Source: Cudoniella acicularis (lineage: Eukaryota; Ascomycota; Leotiomycetes; Helotiales; Helotiaceae). Taken from it: DNA of 42,663 nucleotides. The notes below the pieces were generated by a model. That model was not told the DNA's origin. It saw nothing but the letters and a program-made list of their open reading frames with translations, and did no database searches. Positions within the stretch are counted from its first letter, which is position 1. Each line of letters begins with the position of its first letter. Below are positions 31,613 through 42,628 of this stretch, one piece after another. The translations under genes and the position numbers were made by a program. The stretch lies in assembly GCA_013054445.1 (NCBI GenBank), contig JAAMPI010000344.1:1-42663 (forward strand), written 5' to 3'.

Positions 31613-32164
31613 TCAATTGCCCTTTATAGGAGAATTCGTTTGATTATTGCTGCTCCAAACCCCGCCGCCGACGGCCTTGCTAATGAATACGGACATCAAA
31701 ATGATGGCAGCCACAATCAACAGACCCGAGACGACCTTGATGGAGAGCTTCTGCTTCTTGCCCAAACCTCCCCAGCAAGAACAGCAGGCCTTGCGTCTCT
31801 TAGCTTCCTTGCGTCGGCTCTTCAATTCTCTTGGGCATGGCCATGGATCAGCACCACCACTGGCCTTCTTCCTAATTGCTTGTCCGCTACCGTGGGTTGT
31901 GCCAGTAAGCCCCTGCTCGAGATCGTTCTGGTATGAGGTCGTCTCGACGATGTCTTGCCTCGAATCTGTAAAAGGTGAGGTTTGTGTCATGATAGCTGAC
32001 TTTTCGGAATGTGAGGTTCGTGTGGGAATGAGAGAGTGTGCAGAGTCGACGTCCTCAATCGTGGATAGGTGATCGAAGGAGTTTGTTGAAGGTTGTCGAC
32101 TTGGAAGTGGACGGGTGATGGTGAGCACGTTTCCGCTGGAAGATTTCTCCTCTATGGTAGCCAT
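31613..32164 (-). CDS. Single-pass membrane protein with Cys-rich juxtamembrane motif, unknown function
   Basis: A single exon of 183 residues with ATG at 32164. The N-terminal two thirds are hydrophilic and Ser/Thr-rich (ITRPLPSRQPSTNSFDHLST). A strongly basic stretch (ELKSRRKEAKRRK) is followed by ACCSCWGGLGKKQKLSIKVV, then one helix (VVSGLLIVAAIILMSVFI) and SKAVGGGVWSSNNQTNSPI. This arrangement of basic patch, CC.C cysteines, helix and SKAVGGGVW tail is one I recall from conserved filamentous-ascomycete proteins without assigned function. The basic side before the helix predicts an N-in, C-out orientation, and the cysteines are plausible palmitoylation sites. No introns are needed and the frame is clean. 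Confidence 0.72.
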   Translation of the reverse strand: MATIEEKSSSGNVLTITRPLPSRQPSTNSFDHLSTIEDVDSAHSLIPTRTSHSEKSAIMTQTSPFTDSRQDIVETTSYQNDLEQGLTGTTHGSGQAIRKKASGGADPWPCPRELKSRRKEAKRRKACCSCWGGLGKKQKLSIKVVSGLLIVAAIILMSVFISKAVGGGVWSSNNQTNSPIKGN

Positions 32165-35100
32165 TTCTGCAAAAGACTGTGTGTGGTGGCTCGGGCTGCG
32201 GCTCGGCCAGGTGAGAAGAGGAAATGCCTACGTTATGAGGCTGTCGTGAAGTTTCGTTGATTCACTGCTTTGATTGCGTGCCTGCTGCTTGAATCACAAC
32301 ACATCAAATAATTGAAGTTCCACACCAATTGATGACAGTCAGTCCAGCACCAAAGTTTCCCAGCTCTTGATTGTCTATCGTAGTATTTATTTTTTTTGGT
32401 GACGTCTGCGAGGCAGTTCGGTCCTGTTTGGTGGTGCAGAAAGTCCCAATTTCGATCCAGCCCAATGCAATTAGCCTTTTAGAGCCGCTCGCACGCAACC
32501 ACTCAATTAACAGGCAGGACAGAACAATAAAGTTCTGAAGGAGTGGAAGAATCGAAGGCGTCCTCGGCGAACAGGCGAATGGTGGACAAAAAGAATGAAG
32601 AGGATGGGTCGAATGGAGGTGTCGGAGCTGTGAAGCAAAGCTCGTGGTCCTCAACACTCAAGATTGGCAGCGAGACTGGACAGGCGGACTTGATGTAATT
32701 TCGCCGGCGTCTCAACTCTGGGGGTTGTGTTGAGCACGGGCGCACTTGCAGGGGCAAATCCCTTCCAGTTCCTATCTCGCTTCCTTGTAAAATCGACTAA
32801 AAGAAGCCCACGCCTTTCTCCTTTTGACGCGATCCGAGCACAAGTGCAGACTCTTAAGGCTCAAGCCGACGCGGACTATCGATGGCGGAGGTCTGGCTGG
32901 AGATCTCGATTTTGTCGATTTTTATAGACGAGTGTGATGCAGTTTGGGGGAGATAACACCTGAAGACGCCGTCATCATAGGAAGCAAAAATTATTCAACA
33001 CCGCAATGGGCTTTCGCAGCGTTGGTGGCGGTCGACGAGACTCGCTAGCGAATGGAACAAATGGTCGGCTGGGCGGTATCTATTGGTAGCGCTGCACCAA
33101 CCTCTCTTGAGCCTGTTCGTCTTTTGCGCGGTGTCTGCGACTCTACGGGCCTTTTTGTGGTGGTAGCAAAATCGATATTCGGGGTGGCTGCTGATAGGAA
33201 GTGTGCGAGAGTACAGCAGCTGAGAGATCTTGATTCGAGAATGGTTATCGCATAGATCAGACCCGCTGACAGGAGGGCGATGCTTGAGGCGATAGAGTGC
33301 TCTACAACAGAGCTGTTTGAATATCACATGAATTAAACACCGCAGGCGACGAGCCACTCAACACTATACAATTCACACTCGGGCAATTATTCCATTGCCA
33401 GTCAAGCCGCCACCCCCAGTCTCGAGCGTCAAGTCTCAAAGACATCCCGTGAAGGCCTCAAGGCAATAATCCTTCTCTGCCATCCAAACCTCATCCTCGT
33501 CCGTTCCTAAAGAACACGACAGTCTGCAGGCCACTTTCGTCCGGTTACTCCAAAAGCATCGTCACATTCAGTTTCCAGCTTTACCGCCGGCTCAAGGCCG
33601 CATGAACTTCTCACTGGTTTGGACACTCGCCCACGGAATATTCCCTGTGCCTTGCCACACGCTGGCTGGCACAATGGCGCACACGCGTCTGGAAGCCCTT
33701 GCTCAGCCGGTGCGACTCGCAATTGGTGGCGAGAAAAGCTGCCTTGGTTTCTCTCCCCAGAAACCTGCTGGTGGGAGCATCAAACGATGCAAACGCATGA
33801 TGTCTTCATATCAACTGCGGAGTATGAACCGCTCGTGTGTTCTGTCAAGAAATTCAACTGCCTGGACGAGAATAGAAGCTCAATTTTTATTTCTTTCCAA
33901 ACGGGAATATTTGCTTTCTGCACCTCCAAGGAACAGGAAAGGTTGCGTGCGGTGCTGCACATGCATCGCCATCCAAGTCATCCAGACGCAGGCTGCCAGG
34001 CACTATGAGTGGGTTAGTGGGCTCGCGGTCTGGATCTTACCGTCGCGGCGTCGGCCCATCTATTCTGCGCCAGCTTTCTTTTGGCGAATGCATGTCTATT
34101 ATTGAAACCGCCAAACCGATAAAGAGGTTGCGTTTGAACAACGATAGATGGGATGATAAGGTAAAGCAAGAGAGGAAATCAATCGATTCAACGCATGGCC
34201 AGGTCCATTCACGCACAGTCTGTACTCGAGTACGGTACTGTCGACTGATGAGAATCATCGAGCTGCATCTTGAGTGGGTGACCGATGCAGCAGGTGACAT
34301 TTCTTTCCGGGAGGTGTTCTAGAAGGATTGTGCGCCACTACCTCAGATAGCTTCTCGCCTTCGACTCGCCCAAAGTGCATCTCAACACATGAAAGCCGCT
34401 ACGGACAATATCTAAATCGACAGCTTTCTGAAAAAAAAACTAACTAAGAAACGCCTTCAGAGCCAAAGATAAGAATCTTGTTCTCCAGAATGGGCAGGTG
34501 CGGGGTGGAAAGTCCAAGGCTTGATTCAAAGAAGCAATCCCCAGGCTGTCCATTTTAGAGGCGTTGCCAAAATCAACTCTGAGATTTCTTCAGCAAAGCC
34601 ACGAATTGGCGGCTGAGACTTCCCGGTCTTGTGAAAAGAACTATCATGATAGCTTCTAAGCCTCTGATTCCAAGCTGATTCTTAGTTTCAATACCAAGAG
34701 CCGCGAATCTTGTTCGTGGGATAGAGGGGCAGCCCATGACGTCTTTAGGACGAATCTCCGAAGACATCGATATCGATACGAGATTTTGTATCTGGAACAC
34801 GAAAATCGATCTCTCGTACAGAGTGCGAATACGACAAGGAAAAAGAACCTGATATTAGAAAGGTTTGTTGCACATCGAGAATATTTTTAATTTACACTGA
34901 AATTTGCTGATCATTTCTTTTAAAGGAGAGGCGGGGATCGCAAACAGGGGGGGGGATCCTTTCACGTGATTACCAGCAGGGGTTTTATATCATCGGGCTT
35001 TTCACGCCTTCCTCTAATTTCTCACCGTGGAGCATTTTGTTTGAAGTGGGATGATCTGGGGGGACAGGACTGAGAGAAAGTTCTCAGGAGTCAGGGGAGA

Positions 35101-35855
35101 TGAATTAGTTTCACGCCTTTGCCACAACCGTGCGACGATGAGCGAAGGAGTGTTAATTTCACAATTTTTCTTTTGAGTTTTCATTATTTTCAAAATCCTT
35201 GCGGTTATGGATTGTTTTTTCTGCCTGCTCACATTCTCATTTTGCTGTTCCATTTTTGGGATTGATTTGGAAGGTTAGGAGAATCATTGCACTCAGTTCA
35301 GCAGCCGCGTAATTGTCTTTATTTATACGTTTTCTTTTGCTGCATTTGAAGTCGAGGCCAGTAAATAAAAATCGGTGTTTAGAACCCTACTATCTGTAGT
35401 TCATCACTCTCATAAACTGCAGCTCTAATATTGCAGAAATCTTAAACTGCATCCATCATGTTCCCAATTCCTCTCTGGCATAGCATAGGTCCATCGCAAT
35501 GAATTCATTTATCGCACTGATTTCGTCTGTTACATTGAATGCCTTTGCATCGATTATCGAATTGAACTCGTTTGCGCCTTAATAATTATCTTCCTAACAA
35601 CCCCGTCTGTTCTCCTATTTCATGTGACCTGTTTCGTAGACATATTTTCTTATCCTAGTGCAAAGCGAAACCGTCTGAATCGGCGTTTAAGTAGGAGAAA
35701 TTTATCTCTTATTGTCTCACTTTCATAATTCTAGTCTAAATTTGAAATCTATAAAGTTAGTCAGTCTTCCGGCAGTCTCGGGGCAGTCAGGTTCGACCGT
35801 GTCATTTTCCCCTAGTTATAAGGTAGCGTAATTTCTACAAGAGGTGTTTTCACGA
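32165..35855. other. Long non-coding region upstream of the membrane-protein gene
   Basis: About 3.7 kb. 32165-32930 is probably promoter and leader of the minus-strand gene. 33000-34320 has several overlapping ORFs on both strands (longest 167 codons, 33602-34105 plus) with no domain, no codon preference and no consistent splice sites, so they are not called. 34400-35800 becomes AT-rich. No tRNA or other structured RNA was recognised. Confidence 0.45.
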
Positions 35856-36149
35856 AGAAAAAACTCAGAAGGGAGGGATACCCACAACCGGAGAGGCATC
35901 CACAACAAGAGGGGCGCTCACAGCGGGATAGGCACTCATAATAAGAGAGACACTCAGCATCAGGAGGCACTCAGAATAGGAGAAATACTCAGGAGGGGCA
36001 CATAACAGAGGAGGCATTCATAAAAAGAGAGGCACTCACAAGATGAGAGACACTTAGGTAAGATATTCATACCGGAGAGATACTTAGGTGAGATACTCAT
36101 AAAAGGAGAAGCACTCAGTAAAAGTACCCACAAAAAGAGGGGTATTATT
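35856..36149. repeat. Degenerate 18-bp minisatellite (about 16 units)
   Basis: A head-to-tail array on the plus strand with consensus close to GGCACTCATAAAAGGAGA. Examples are GGCACTCATAATAAGAGA, GGCACTCAGAATAGGAGA, GGCACTCACAAGATGAGA and GATACTCATAAAAGGAGA. Most units are 16-19 bp. Several are 13 bp and lack the end of the unit (for example GACACTTAGGTAA, GATACTTAGGTGA). Stops occur in all frames over the array, so it is not coding now. It begins about 1.05 kb upstream of the ATG at 36906. Confidence 0.85.
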
Positions 36150-36905
36150 ACTGACTTTGTTACCCCGGACTAGATCTAGTATTAAAATGTAGCTGTCCAG
36201 AGAACATCGGGTCAATATTTTTCCTTTACACTCTACAGCTATAGCATCAGTTTCCGACTTTTGTTGGCAAGTTTTTATGGGATATCTGCCTTGCTGGCAA
36301 ACAATAGTTTCGTTGCTTTCCGCGCGGCCTTTTTCTTCAAGTTATGCTTAAAATCTCTTCGACAACAGTATTACTTTAGAGCTTTGGTTGATCCACTTTC
36401 GTCTGACCGGAATTCAACATCACACAACAATTTAGTCATTGTCGGACCTTCTAAATTCTTCCACCCGTCCAAAAGGCCCCTTTGCCTCGCTTTCTAAGTT
36501 TGTTTGACTTCTACTGGTGACTGAATCTCTGCTTTCAACTTCGCAAGGCTGACCGGAAGGTCTCACTACAACCTGCCAAAATCAGCTGCGAATCATTCAC
36601 CAAGGTCTCCTAAATTGTAAGCTACCCTTCTTCGAATTTGACCTGGTGCTCAACTAACACTCCAGACACAATTGGACAGAGGTTAATCTGAATTCCGATT
36701 ACTTCTCGCCTTACACATAACACACTCGGAAACAGTTCGATTGAATTGGACATGTCTTGATCTCAACCACAATTCCGTCTCACCTTACACACAAAACTTT
36801 CAGATGCACCTTAAGTGAATTTAACACATCTTGATCTCCGCTACACTTCATCCTACCTTCTACAAATCTGCTCGATACACACTCAACCAACATAGCATAA
36901 CAAAC

Positions 36906-38696
36906 ATGGCACCTCGCAAACGCAAAACACTCGACAGTCCTTCACCTTCTACCCATCCCAAAAAACGCTCAACCACGACCAAGTCTGCCAACACACCGAG
37001 CCTCAAACCATCCACCAAGACCAAAGCCGCATCATCCAAACCCGCCAAAGAACCTAAACGTCCAGAATCCAAAAAATCCGCCCCAATTCCCAACCCATTC
37101 ACCGGGTATCCCGAACCCACTACACAAGCACAACGAGCTCGCGCCCGCTATAGCATTTCTCGAGGAAGCCTTTGGCATGAGGACACCCAACCCGAAGACA
37201 TTCACGAGCTCGCCTCTCAACTTTGCCCCGATTCTACCAGCGCAAACACATGGGGTGCCCTACACAATTCTCCCATCATTGGCATGACTCGCAAGCGCCG
37301 AGCCTCACGCCAACAAGACATCCAGCAAGAATGGAACGACATGATGGAAGACATGTATCCATCCCGCCCACCACCTCAGCCAAACTCGCCAGAACGGAGT
37401 CCCATCCTGAGAACATCGTTAGAAATTCGGGAGATAATTTATGGCTTCGTGTTGTTGGACGGCGAGAACAAGGTGCTCGTAAGCAGCGACTGGTCGAACC
37501 TCGAATGCGCACCCATCATCCTCTCTCCCGCCGGATCGAAGAAATTCCGAGAATCAACACGCCACAATATCCTCAAAGCATGTAAGCTTTTCGCCATCGA
37601 AGGCACGGCTCTCCTGTACGCACATACCACGTTCACGGCATTAATCAAACAAGCTTCGACATTCCACACCCAGAGAATCTACTCACCAACCGACAATTTC
37701 CTCCCCGTCATCAGTCGCGATTTGCACCACCTGTTCAAAGAGTGCACGCTGGATGTCATTAGGACGTGTTGGTCTGTGAATCACTATGAGAAAACTACCA
37801 AGTCGATCCGCGCTCTTGCTAAAGCTAGTGCTGATCTCAATGTCCTGACGCTTGTCTTGTCCCCCAAACGAACCGGTATGTCGTTAACGGCTGAGGGAAT
37901 CATGGAGCAGAATCCGGTTACGTTCTCGGACTTTCTGTGGTATGCGGGTCCACTGATGAGAGCTGTCCAGAAGCTGTCTCCGAGGGTCTTCAGGGTGGTT
38001 GTCAGGATGCAGGGTAAGCGGGTCGTTCTCGAGACGGACTTGAAGTGGTTGCGAATTAAGGGAAATGGATTGGGAGTCGCTCTTGAGAACGAGGAGACTG
38101 TGAAGACGAGAACCAAGGCGGTGGAGGCGACGGAGGCTGAGCTGATGGGCTTGAGGGAGAGATTTGAGGAGGTTTTCGAGGAAGCGGAGGAGCAGGCGAA
38201 AATTGCTAAAGTCAATGCACTTGCAAACGCTACAGCAAATATGGCGGCGGCTGGAAACAATAGAAATGTGGTTGGTGGTGGAGGCGACGATACAAGTGGT
38301 AGAGTAAGTAACGCTGCGGCGATTGTGGATTTGACGATGTCATTCGCATCCTCGCCATCTGAACCAACGACTTCTGGCTCAAGTTCTTTCGTCTCACCAA
38401 CTCCTGCATCAACATCCTTCAACTCAACCGCAGCGACGTCTTTCACTACAAACCCTTTTCTCGACGGCGAACTATCCCCACTCGACAATTCTCCGATCTA
38501 CATTTCAGACTCCGAACCTAACACTGCTTCATTGCAACCAGACCTAGAACTAGAGTCTCAAGCACTCGAGGAAATTGACACGATGAACTGGAATGAAGAG
38601 GAAATCAGGGATAAAGTTAAATTCGACAATGAGGAGGACAAAGAGTTTTACAATATCATCGACGATGAATTCAGCGAGGGCCTTTATGATGATTAG
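36906..38696 (+). CDS. Large nuclear-type protein with F-box-like segment and SUMO-interaction-like motifs
   Basis: A single exon of 596 residues from ATG 36906. An in-frame upstream codon at 36831 is rejected because the region before 36906 is C/A-rich leader. The first 75 residues are basic and low complexity (MAPRKRKTLDSPSPSTHPKK, a likely nuclear signal). At about residues 166-180, RTSLEIREIIYGFVLL is the fungal F-box-like/2EXR-like pattern that opens many DUF7730-type proteins, followed by ILKACKLFAIEGTALLYAHT. A coiled coil follows (EATEAELMGLRERFEEVFEE). The acidic, Ser-rich tail carries AAIVDLTMS and PIYISDSEPN, both like hydrophobic-core SUMO-interacting motifs with adjacent Ser/acid, and ends DDEFSEGLYDD. 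The ORF is uninterrupted with normal codon use. Function unknown; a nuclear SUMO- or ubiquitin-linked role is inference. Confidence 0.8.
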   Translation: MAPRKRKTLDSPSPSTHPKKRSTTTKSANTPSLKPSTKTKAASSKPAKEPKRPESKKSAPIPNPFTGYPEPTTQAQRARARYSISRGSLWHEDTQPEDIHELASQLCPDSTSANTWGALHNSPIIGMTRKRRASRQQDIQQEWNDMMEDMYPSRPPPQPNSPERSPILRTSLEIREIIYGFVLLDGENKVLVSSDWSNLECAPIILSPAGSKKFRESTRHNILKACKLFAIEGTALLYAHTTFTALIKQASTFHTQRIYSPTDNFLPVISRDLHHLFKECTLDVIRTCWSVNHYEKTTKSIRALAKASADLNVLTLVLSPKRTGMSLTAEGIMEQNPVTFSDFLWYAGPLMRAVQKLSPRVFRVVVRMQGKRVVLETDLKWLRIKGNGLGVALENEETVKTRTKAVEATEAELMGLRERFEEVFEEAEEQAKIAKVNALANATANMAAAGNNRNVVGGGGDDTSGRVSNAAAIVDLTMSFASSPSEPTTSGSSSFVSPTPASTSFNSTAATSFTTNPFLDGELSPLDNSPIYISDSEPNTASLQPDLELESQALEEIDTMNWNEEEIRDKVKFDNEEDKEFYNIIDDEFSEGLYDD

Positions 38697-39192
38697 ATCT
38701 TAGCAGATCAGTGTTGTAGAATGAAATTTCGACGGTGGGAGATATAAAAGGATTACAACGGGGCAGCGAGAATCAATTGATGGAAGTGCAAAAGTGTTGG
38801 ATATGTTTCATTCCCCCCTATTTGCTCATAATTTATCTGGACAAAATGTGGACGGCAAGAGATGGTCATTTATCTGAAGCTATGAAGGCTTGATGCCGTT
38901 CTCTTGCTAATACCCAACGAATATCTTCACCACAATGGAAACTTGCAACAGCATTTGATACATAAACAAATAAACAAATATCCCCTGTGATTCTCCCGGT
39001 TTTCCCCTCTAGTCTCTCTGACAATTGGTGTTACTTTTCCATCTCTTGCAAGTGTTGATATACCCCGTGCCGGAGAGTGAGTGATCTTTCCACAATCTCT
39101 GATAAAATCCATGTCTTTTCATTGCTCCGTAATTTTGAGATTTTGATGTTTTGGGTGGAAGCGCAGGTTGGAAGGCAATGGAAGCACTCATC
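38697..39192. other. Intergenic spacer
   Basis: About 500 bp, likely the 3' UTR of the preceding gene. No ORF with support. ACAAATAAACAAATA near 38965 is a simple A-rich stretch. Confidence 0.4.
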
Positions 39193-39636
39193 CTAGTATA
39201 CTGTTCTCACTGTCTGGGAGTCTGAGAGGAAGCTGAGTAGGCTGAGTTGGATTACGAGGAATCCACATAACAACCAAAGACAGGATCGCAAGTCATTCGG
39301 TTCTGGGGAATATAAGTTGTTGGTCAGTAAATCCAACTCCTCGAAGATGTAATCGTCGTTGATTCTTGGTGGTAGAGCATGACCGTCGACATCTAAAATT
39401 TCGCCAAGGGTTGTCGAACTTCGTGATATTTTTCCGGAGAGAAACTGATCTGCAGAAACCCCAATGATAGGAATTATAAGAGATGGATTGAGGCTTCTGA
39501 AGAGATGAAAAAAAAATCGCTGGGAACCGTCAAAGCACAGTAGACATATCGAATGTTGCACTGCGCGGTGAGGCCAACAGAAAATGATTGAACTATGCAA
39601 TCGCTCTGATGGAAAAACCCACCGGCGGGACGGCAC
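39193..39636 (-). CDS. Doubtful hypothetical ORF
   Basis: 147 codons on the minus strand starting at GTG, with no ATG in frame nearby. The middle (ISRSSTTLGEILDVDGHALP, PRINDDYIFEELDLLTNN) has a protein-like composition, and a C-terminal hydrophobic helix (LWLLCGFLVIQLSLLSFL) follows. It could be the last exon of a gene whose 5' part I cannot see, or chance. No family recognised. Confidence 0.25.
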   Translation of the reverse strand: MPSRRWVFPSERLHSSIIFCWPHRAVQHSICLLCFDGSQRFFFHLFRSLNPSLIIPIIGVSADQFLSGKISRSSTTLGEILDVDGHALPPRINDDYIFEELDLLTNNLYSPEPNDLRSCLWLLCGFLVIQLSLLSFLSDSQTVRTVY

Positions 39637-40415
39637 TACAAGATTGTGTAATGTTTTTTACCTCACAATGCACGATCACACACAAATGAGGTCAAAATTC
39701 TTCTGTTGTGGAAGATGCAAGGCGGACCAGTTTTAGCACAATTCTTGTTCCAAGGTTGGAAAGGGGCTTAAGCGAGAAATCCATTTTGGCGTTTCTGTCG
39801 CTGCCCCACCTACAACACTTCAAAGAATAGCCATCATTTACTATGAATTAATATTAGAAGGAAGGGACCATATACCTTCTTTCTCGATCTGTAGCTCCTG
39901 ATGACTAATATCCTTTTGGGATTGTCGTTATTTAATTATTTTGAAGTGGTCTCTAAGATTTCGCGGAGTGACTAGCTGAACGATCTGAGGAGGACTTGGG
40001 ACCTAAATTGAGACCACGAGACACCGGAATCTTGGTTGGGAAGGCCTGGGTACCATATTGTGAGATGAAAGTACGTCATAAGTCTGAAAACAGTTAATGA
40101 AATTGGCTTCGGAAGGCGCCAGCTACCTGGACACGTTTGGGGTAGTGGAACTTTTGGACATGGAAGGCACGAAAAACTAAAATTATTTCACACCTTCTCT
40201 GCAAAAATCCAGGAAAGTACAAGGCTATTATCCACGCACCTTCTCTTATCATTATTTTTGGGCTGCACTTCATCGGCTGCAGAAAATTCCCCCATTCTTT
40301 TTTCAGTCATTCTCTGAAAAAGCATAAACCAACCTTCGCAGAGAGAAGAGAGATCAAGGCATCTTTGGGCATTATTATCAAGACCTTGGCGGTATCTAAA
40401 AGGATCATTTCGGCA
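39637..40415. other. Intergenic region
   Basis: About 780 bp between the doubtful minus-strand ORF and the RING gene. No supported ORF and no recognised element. Confidence 0.4.
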
Positions 40416-41937
40416 ATGCACGCTTCCATCGTGGGTCAAACAGTACACGACCTTGCAAGAGGAACTCTCTACATTATTGGAACTCTCTGCGCCGTTTTAT
40501 GCATCCGTCCTTACGTTCGCTTTCTCGATGTCAACTTCATACCGCTATCTTCGTTCTTGGTTGGGATAATTGAGCTGCTTTGCGCTCATGTTCTCTTACG
40601 GAAAAATGGAGTGGACATCTTCGACCTTTGGTATTTCTGGAGGGCTGCCCGAGCTCCGGTTTTTGAAAACAAGGACGCAATTCCCGAAGAAGACAGCGAC
40701 AGCGAGGAACCCGATATCGACGAAAGGGAAGAGGAGGAACATACTGGACCATTGCGCGAGCCTCCTTACCTCATGATAAAACCAATCCCTCCGCTCCCAC
40801 TCGATAGTGGCCTTCTTTTGCCGATGGTTTACTACCGCATTGATTGCAGCGAACGCCACGTCGAAAAGGCAGTAGAAAAGGAAAGGCCCAAGGCCTACAC
40901 AAAATTCCTCAACCACCTTTTCAAGAAAGTAAGACTTTCCGGCATCCCCAAAGAGGAGAGGGAGTGTGCAATCTGCAGGGAGCAGCTGGAGACACCAACC
41001 CCCGGAATGCCATTGGATAGGATGCACAGAGCTGTGGAATTAAGGTGTGGTCGGCAGCACGTTTTTGGATCGAGCTGCATTTGGGAAGTAAGTCGATCTT
41101 CCCTTGCGTGGGGTCAAAATGAGTGCTGAATAGATGAACCAGTGGATGAAAGAAGGCCGCGGTCATTCAAACGGCCCATCGTGCCCTTATTGTCGCGCCA
41201 AAGTTGAGCTACCGAGCCATATTTGGAATGAAAAATCGGCGAAGGTCTCTGCATGGGTTGAGCATCGGCAAAAGTTTTCCAATAACTTACTCCTTTGGCT
41301 TAGAAATGAGCTGTCTTTCAGGCTGTACATGAGTGATCACGGTTTTGCCGTTACTGACCATGAATGGATTGATATTCTGGTCTATATTATACTCGGGCTC
41401 AAAGCGTCAGAAGCAGCCCAAGATCTGGCAGATACGATTGGTCTTGCATATGTTGTCGTATCTTTCTTGAATCAAGAGGCACCCCACAGTGCTACACTGC
41501 AAGCAAGGGTAGATGTGAACGCGGTAGTAGTGGCAAGATGGACCAGTGACGAGCTCGATCGATATGTAACCTCATGCATCGAAGATCTGATTACTTCGGC
41601 CTCGAGTTTAGAGTACCAGGGACGGCGAGGTTCATCTCTCCACAGGATGGACGTCGAATTTCTGGATAATCCTCATCTCCGCATGTTTCTCGAAGGAGAT
41701 CGTCATTTCAGCGTGGAGTATTGGATATTTGAAGCTCGTATGGCTTGCAAGGCTATCGAGCCGCTGGTGGACGAAAATCATTTGATAAAGACATTGCTCT
41801 TGGAACGGATAAAAATACTGATGAATAGCATGAGAAACAACCTCACACTTGTTACGGCTGCGCAACAGGTCCAAATATTACTGAAAAGGATGGGCCAGAT
41901 AGTCATAAAAAATGAGCGGAATTTTGTTCTCAACTAA
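40416..41937 (+). CDS. Membrane-anchored RING-type protein, probable E3 ubiquitin ligase
   Basis: Exons 40416-41087 and 41134-41937 with a 46-bp phase-0 intron (GTAAGT...AATAG) give 491 residues. The ATG at 40416 is preferred to an in-frame TTG upstream. The N-terminus has two hydrophobic helices (LARGTLYIIGTLCAVLCI and FIPLSSFLVGIIELLCAHVL), then an acidic linker (PEEDSDSEEPDIDEREEEE). The RING spans the intron: ECAICREQLE, VELRCGRQHVFGSSCIWEMN and then GPSCPYCRAK. The usual fifth ligand (His/Cys after HVF) is Gly, a variant I recall in many fungal RINGs. The C-terminal 250 residues are helical with no known domain. Location (ER or other membrane) and substrates are unknown. No lesions. Confidence 0.78.
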
Positions 41938-42407
41938 GCGCAAGTCAGTATTATTCGAAACCTTTCCGCTACAGAAATTAGAGATAGAGATTTGTCGATC
42001 ATTCGAAATGCTTGGCCTATCTCCACAGCTTATAATCTCTTATCACTGCCAACACTCGATTAGCTGGTATTTGACTTCTTTCTTCCGTGGATATCTTGTA
42101 GCACTTGAGTGCTCGGAGTACATCTGTGTCTCACAAATCGCTGTAACTGACAGCATCCCAGTAAACCGACTCTCCCAATGGAACATACCTCCACTGGCTT
42201 CTAGTTCTTTTTCTTAGGAGAACTCGAAACCATGGCCAGTTTCTCCAATCATGCCCGCGGCACAATCCGGAAATATCAAGCCAAAACAGCGAGCCAGGGA
42301 ATAAACAAGAGGCCTCAATCGAGGAAAACCGATCCTTATCGCTATTAGTAGCACGAGAAATTAAGAAAAAAACAATTCTTTTTCAATGCAAATACCGTTT
42401 CAATTTA
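41938..42407. other. Intergenic, convergent gene ends
   Basis: About 470 bp between the stop of the RING gene and the stop of the minus-strand polymerase gene, holding both 3' UTRs. The ORF at 41912-42217 lacks coding signal. Confidence 0.5.
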
Positions 42408-42628
42408 TCATGTAACGGCGAACTTGACAACCGAAGTCTCCAGCGTCTCCGAATCTACCAGGACAATCTCCCCAGTTTCAGCAAATCGAGGAACCGCTAT
42501 CAAACGAACTGTCTGGCCTTCCGGACCCTCAATCGTTGCGCTGTCAAATTTAGGTTGGGAGCCAACAAAAAACAAATCTGGACAGGAATTCATGACAAAT
42601 GGGTCGTCGTCTTGGAAGGGATAACTCC
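42408..42628 (-). CDS. POL31: DNA polymerase delta subunit 2 (POLD2/Pol31/Cdc1), last exon only
   Basis: The last coding exon on the minus strand, starting after acceptor ATCCAG (42631-42629) and ending at TAA 42408-42410. The rest lies outside the window. It reads SYPFQDDDPFVMNSCPDLFF, VGSQPKFDSATIEGPEGQ, VRLIAVPRFAETGEIVLVDS, ending VVKFAVT. This matches the C-terminus of the B-subunit of polymerase delta: human POLD2 has [20 protein letters not shown] and a VLLVTVPDF segment. The subunit is the non-catalytic scaffold linking the catalytic subunit with POLD3 at the replication fork. The phosphodiesterase-like fold lies mostly in the missing part. Confidence 0.85.

Noticed and set aside
32503..32757. 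84-codon minus-strand ORF upstream of the membrane-protein gene
   Set aside because: Probably its C/T-rich 5' leader; overlaps a second minus ORF and has no domain.
33602..34105. 167-codon plus-strand ORF as a gene
   Set aside because: Overlaps another ORF (33619-34008) in a second frame and minus-strand ORFs; no codon preference, domain, or splice support.
35755..35830. tRNA gene suggested by GGTTCGA
   Set aside because: No A box, no acceptor or anticodon stems could be folded; no other tRNA B-box candidates convinced.
35856..36149. CRISPR-like repeat array
   Set aside because: Units are head-to-tail without unique spacers, vary in length and sequence, and the context is a fungal genome; it is a minisatellite.
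36831..36905. N-terminal extension of the F-box-like protein to 36831
   Set aside because: The extra 25 codons fall in C/A-rich leader sequence and begin at a non-ATG codon; ATG 36906 opens the basic nuclear-type N-terminus.
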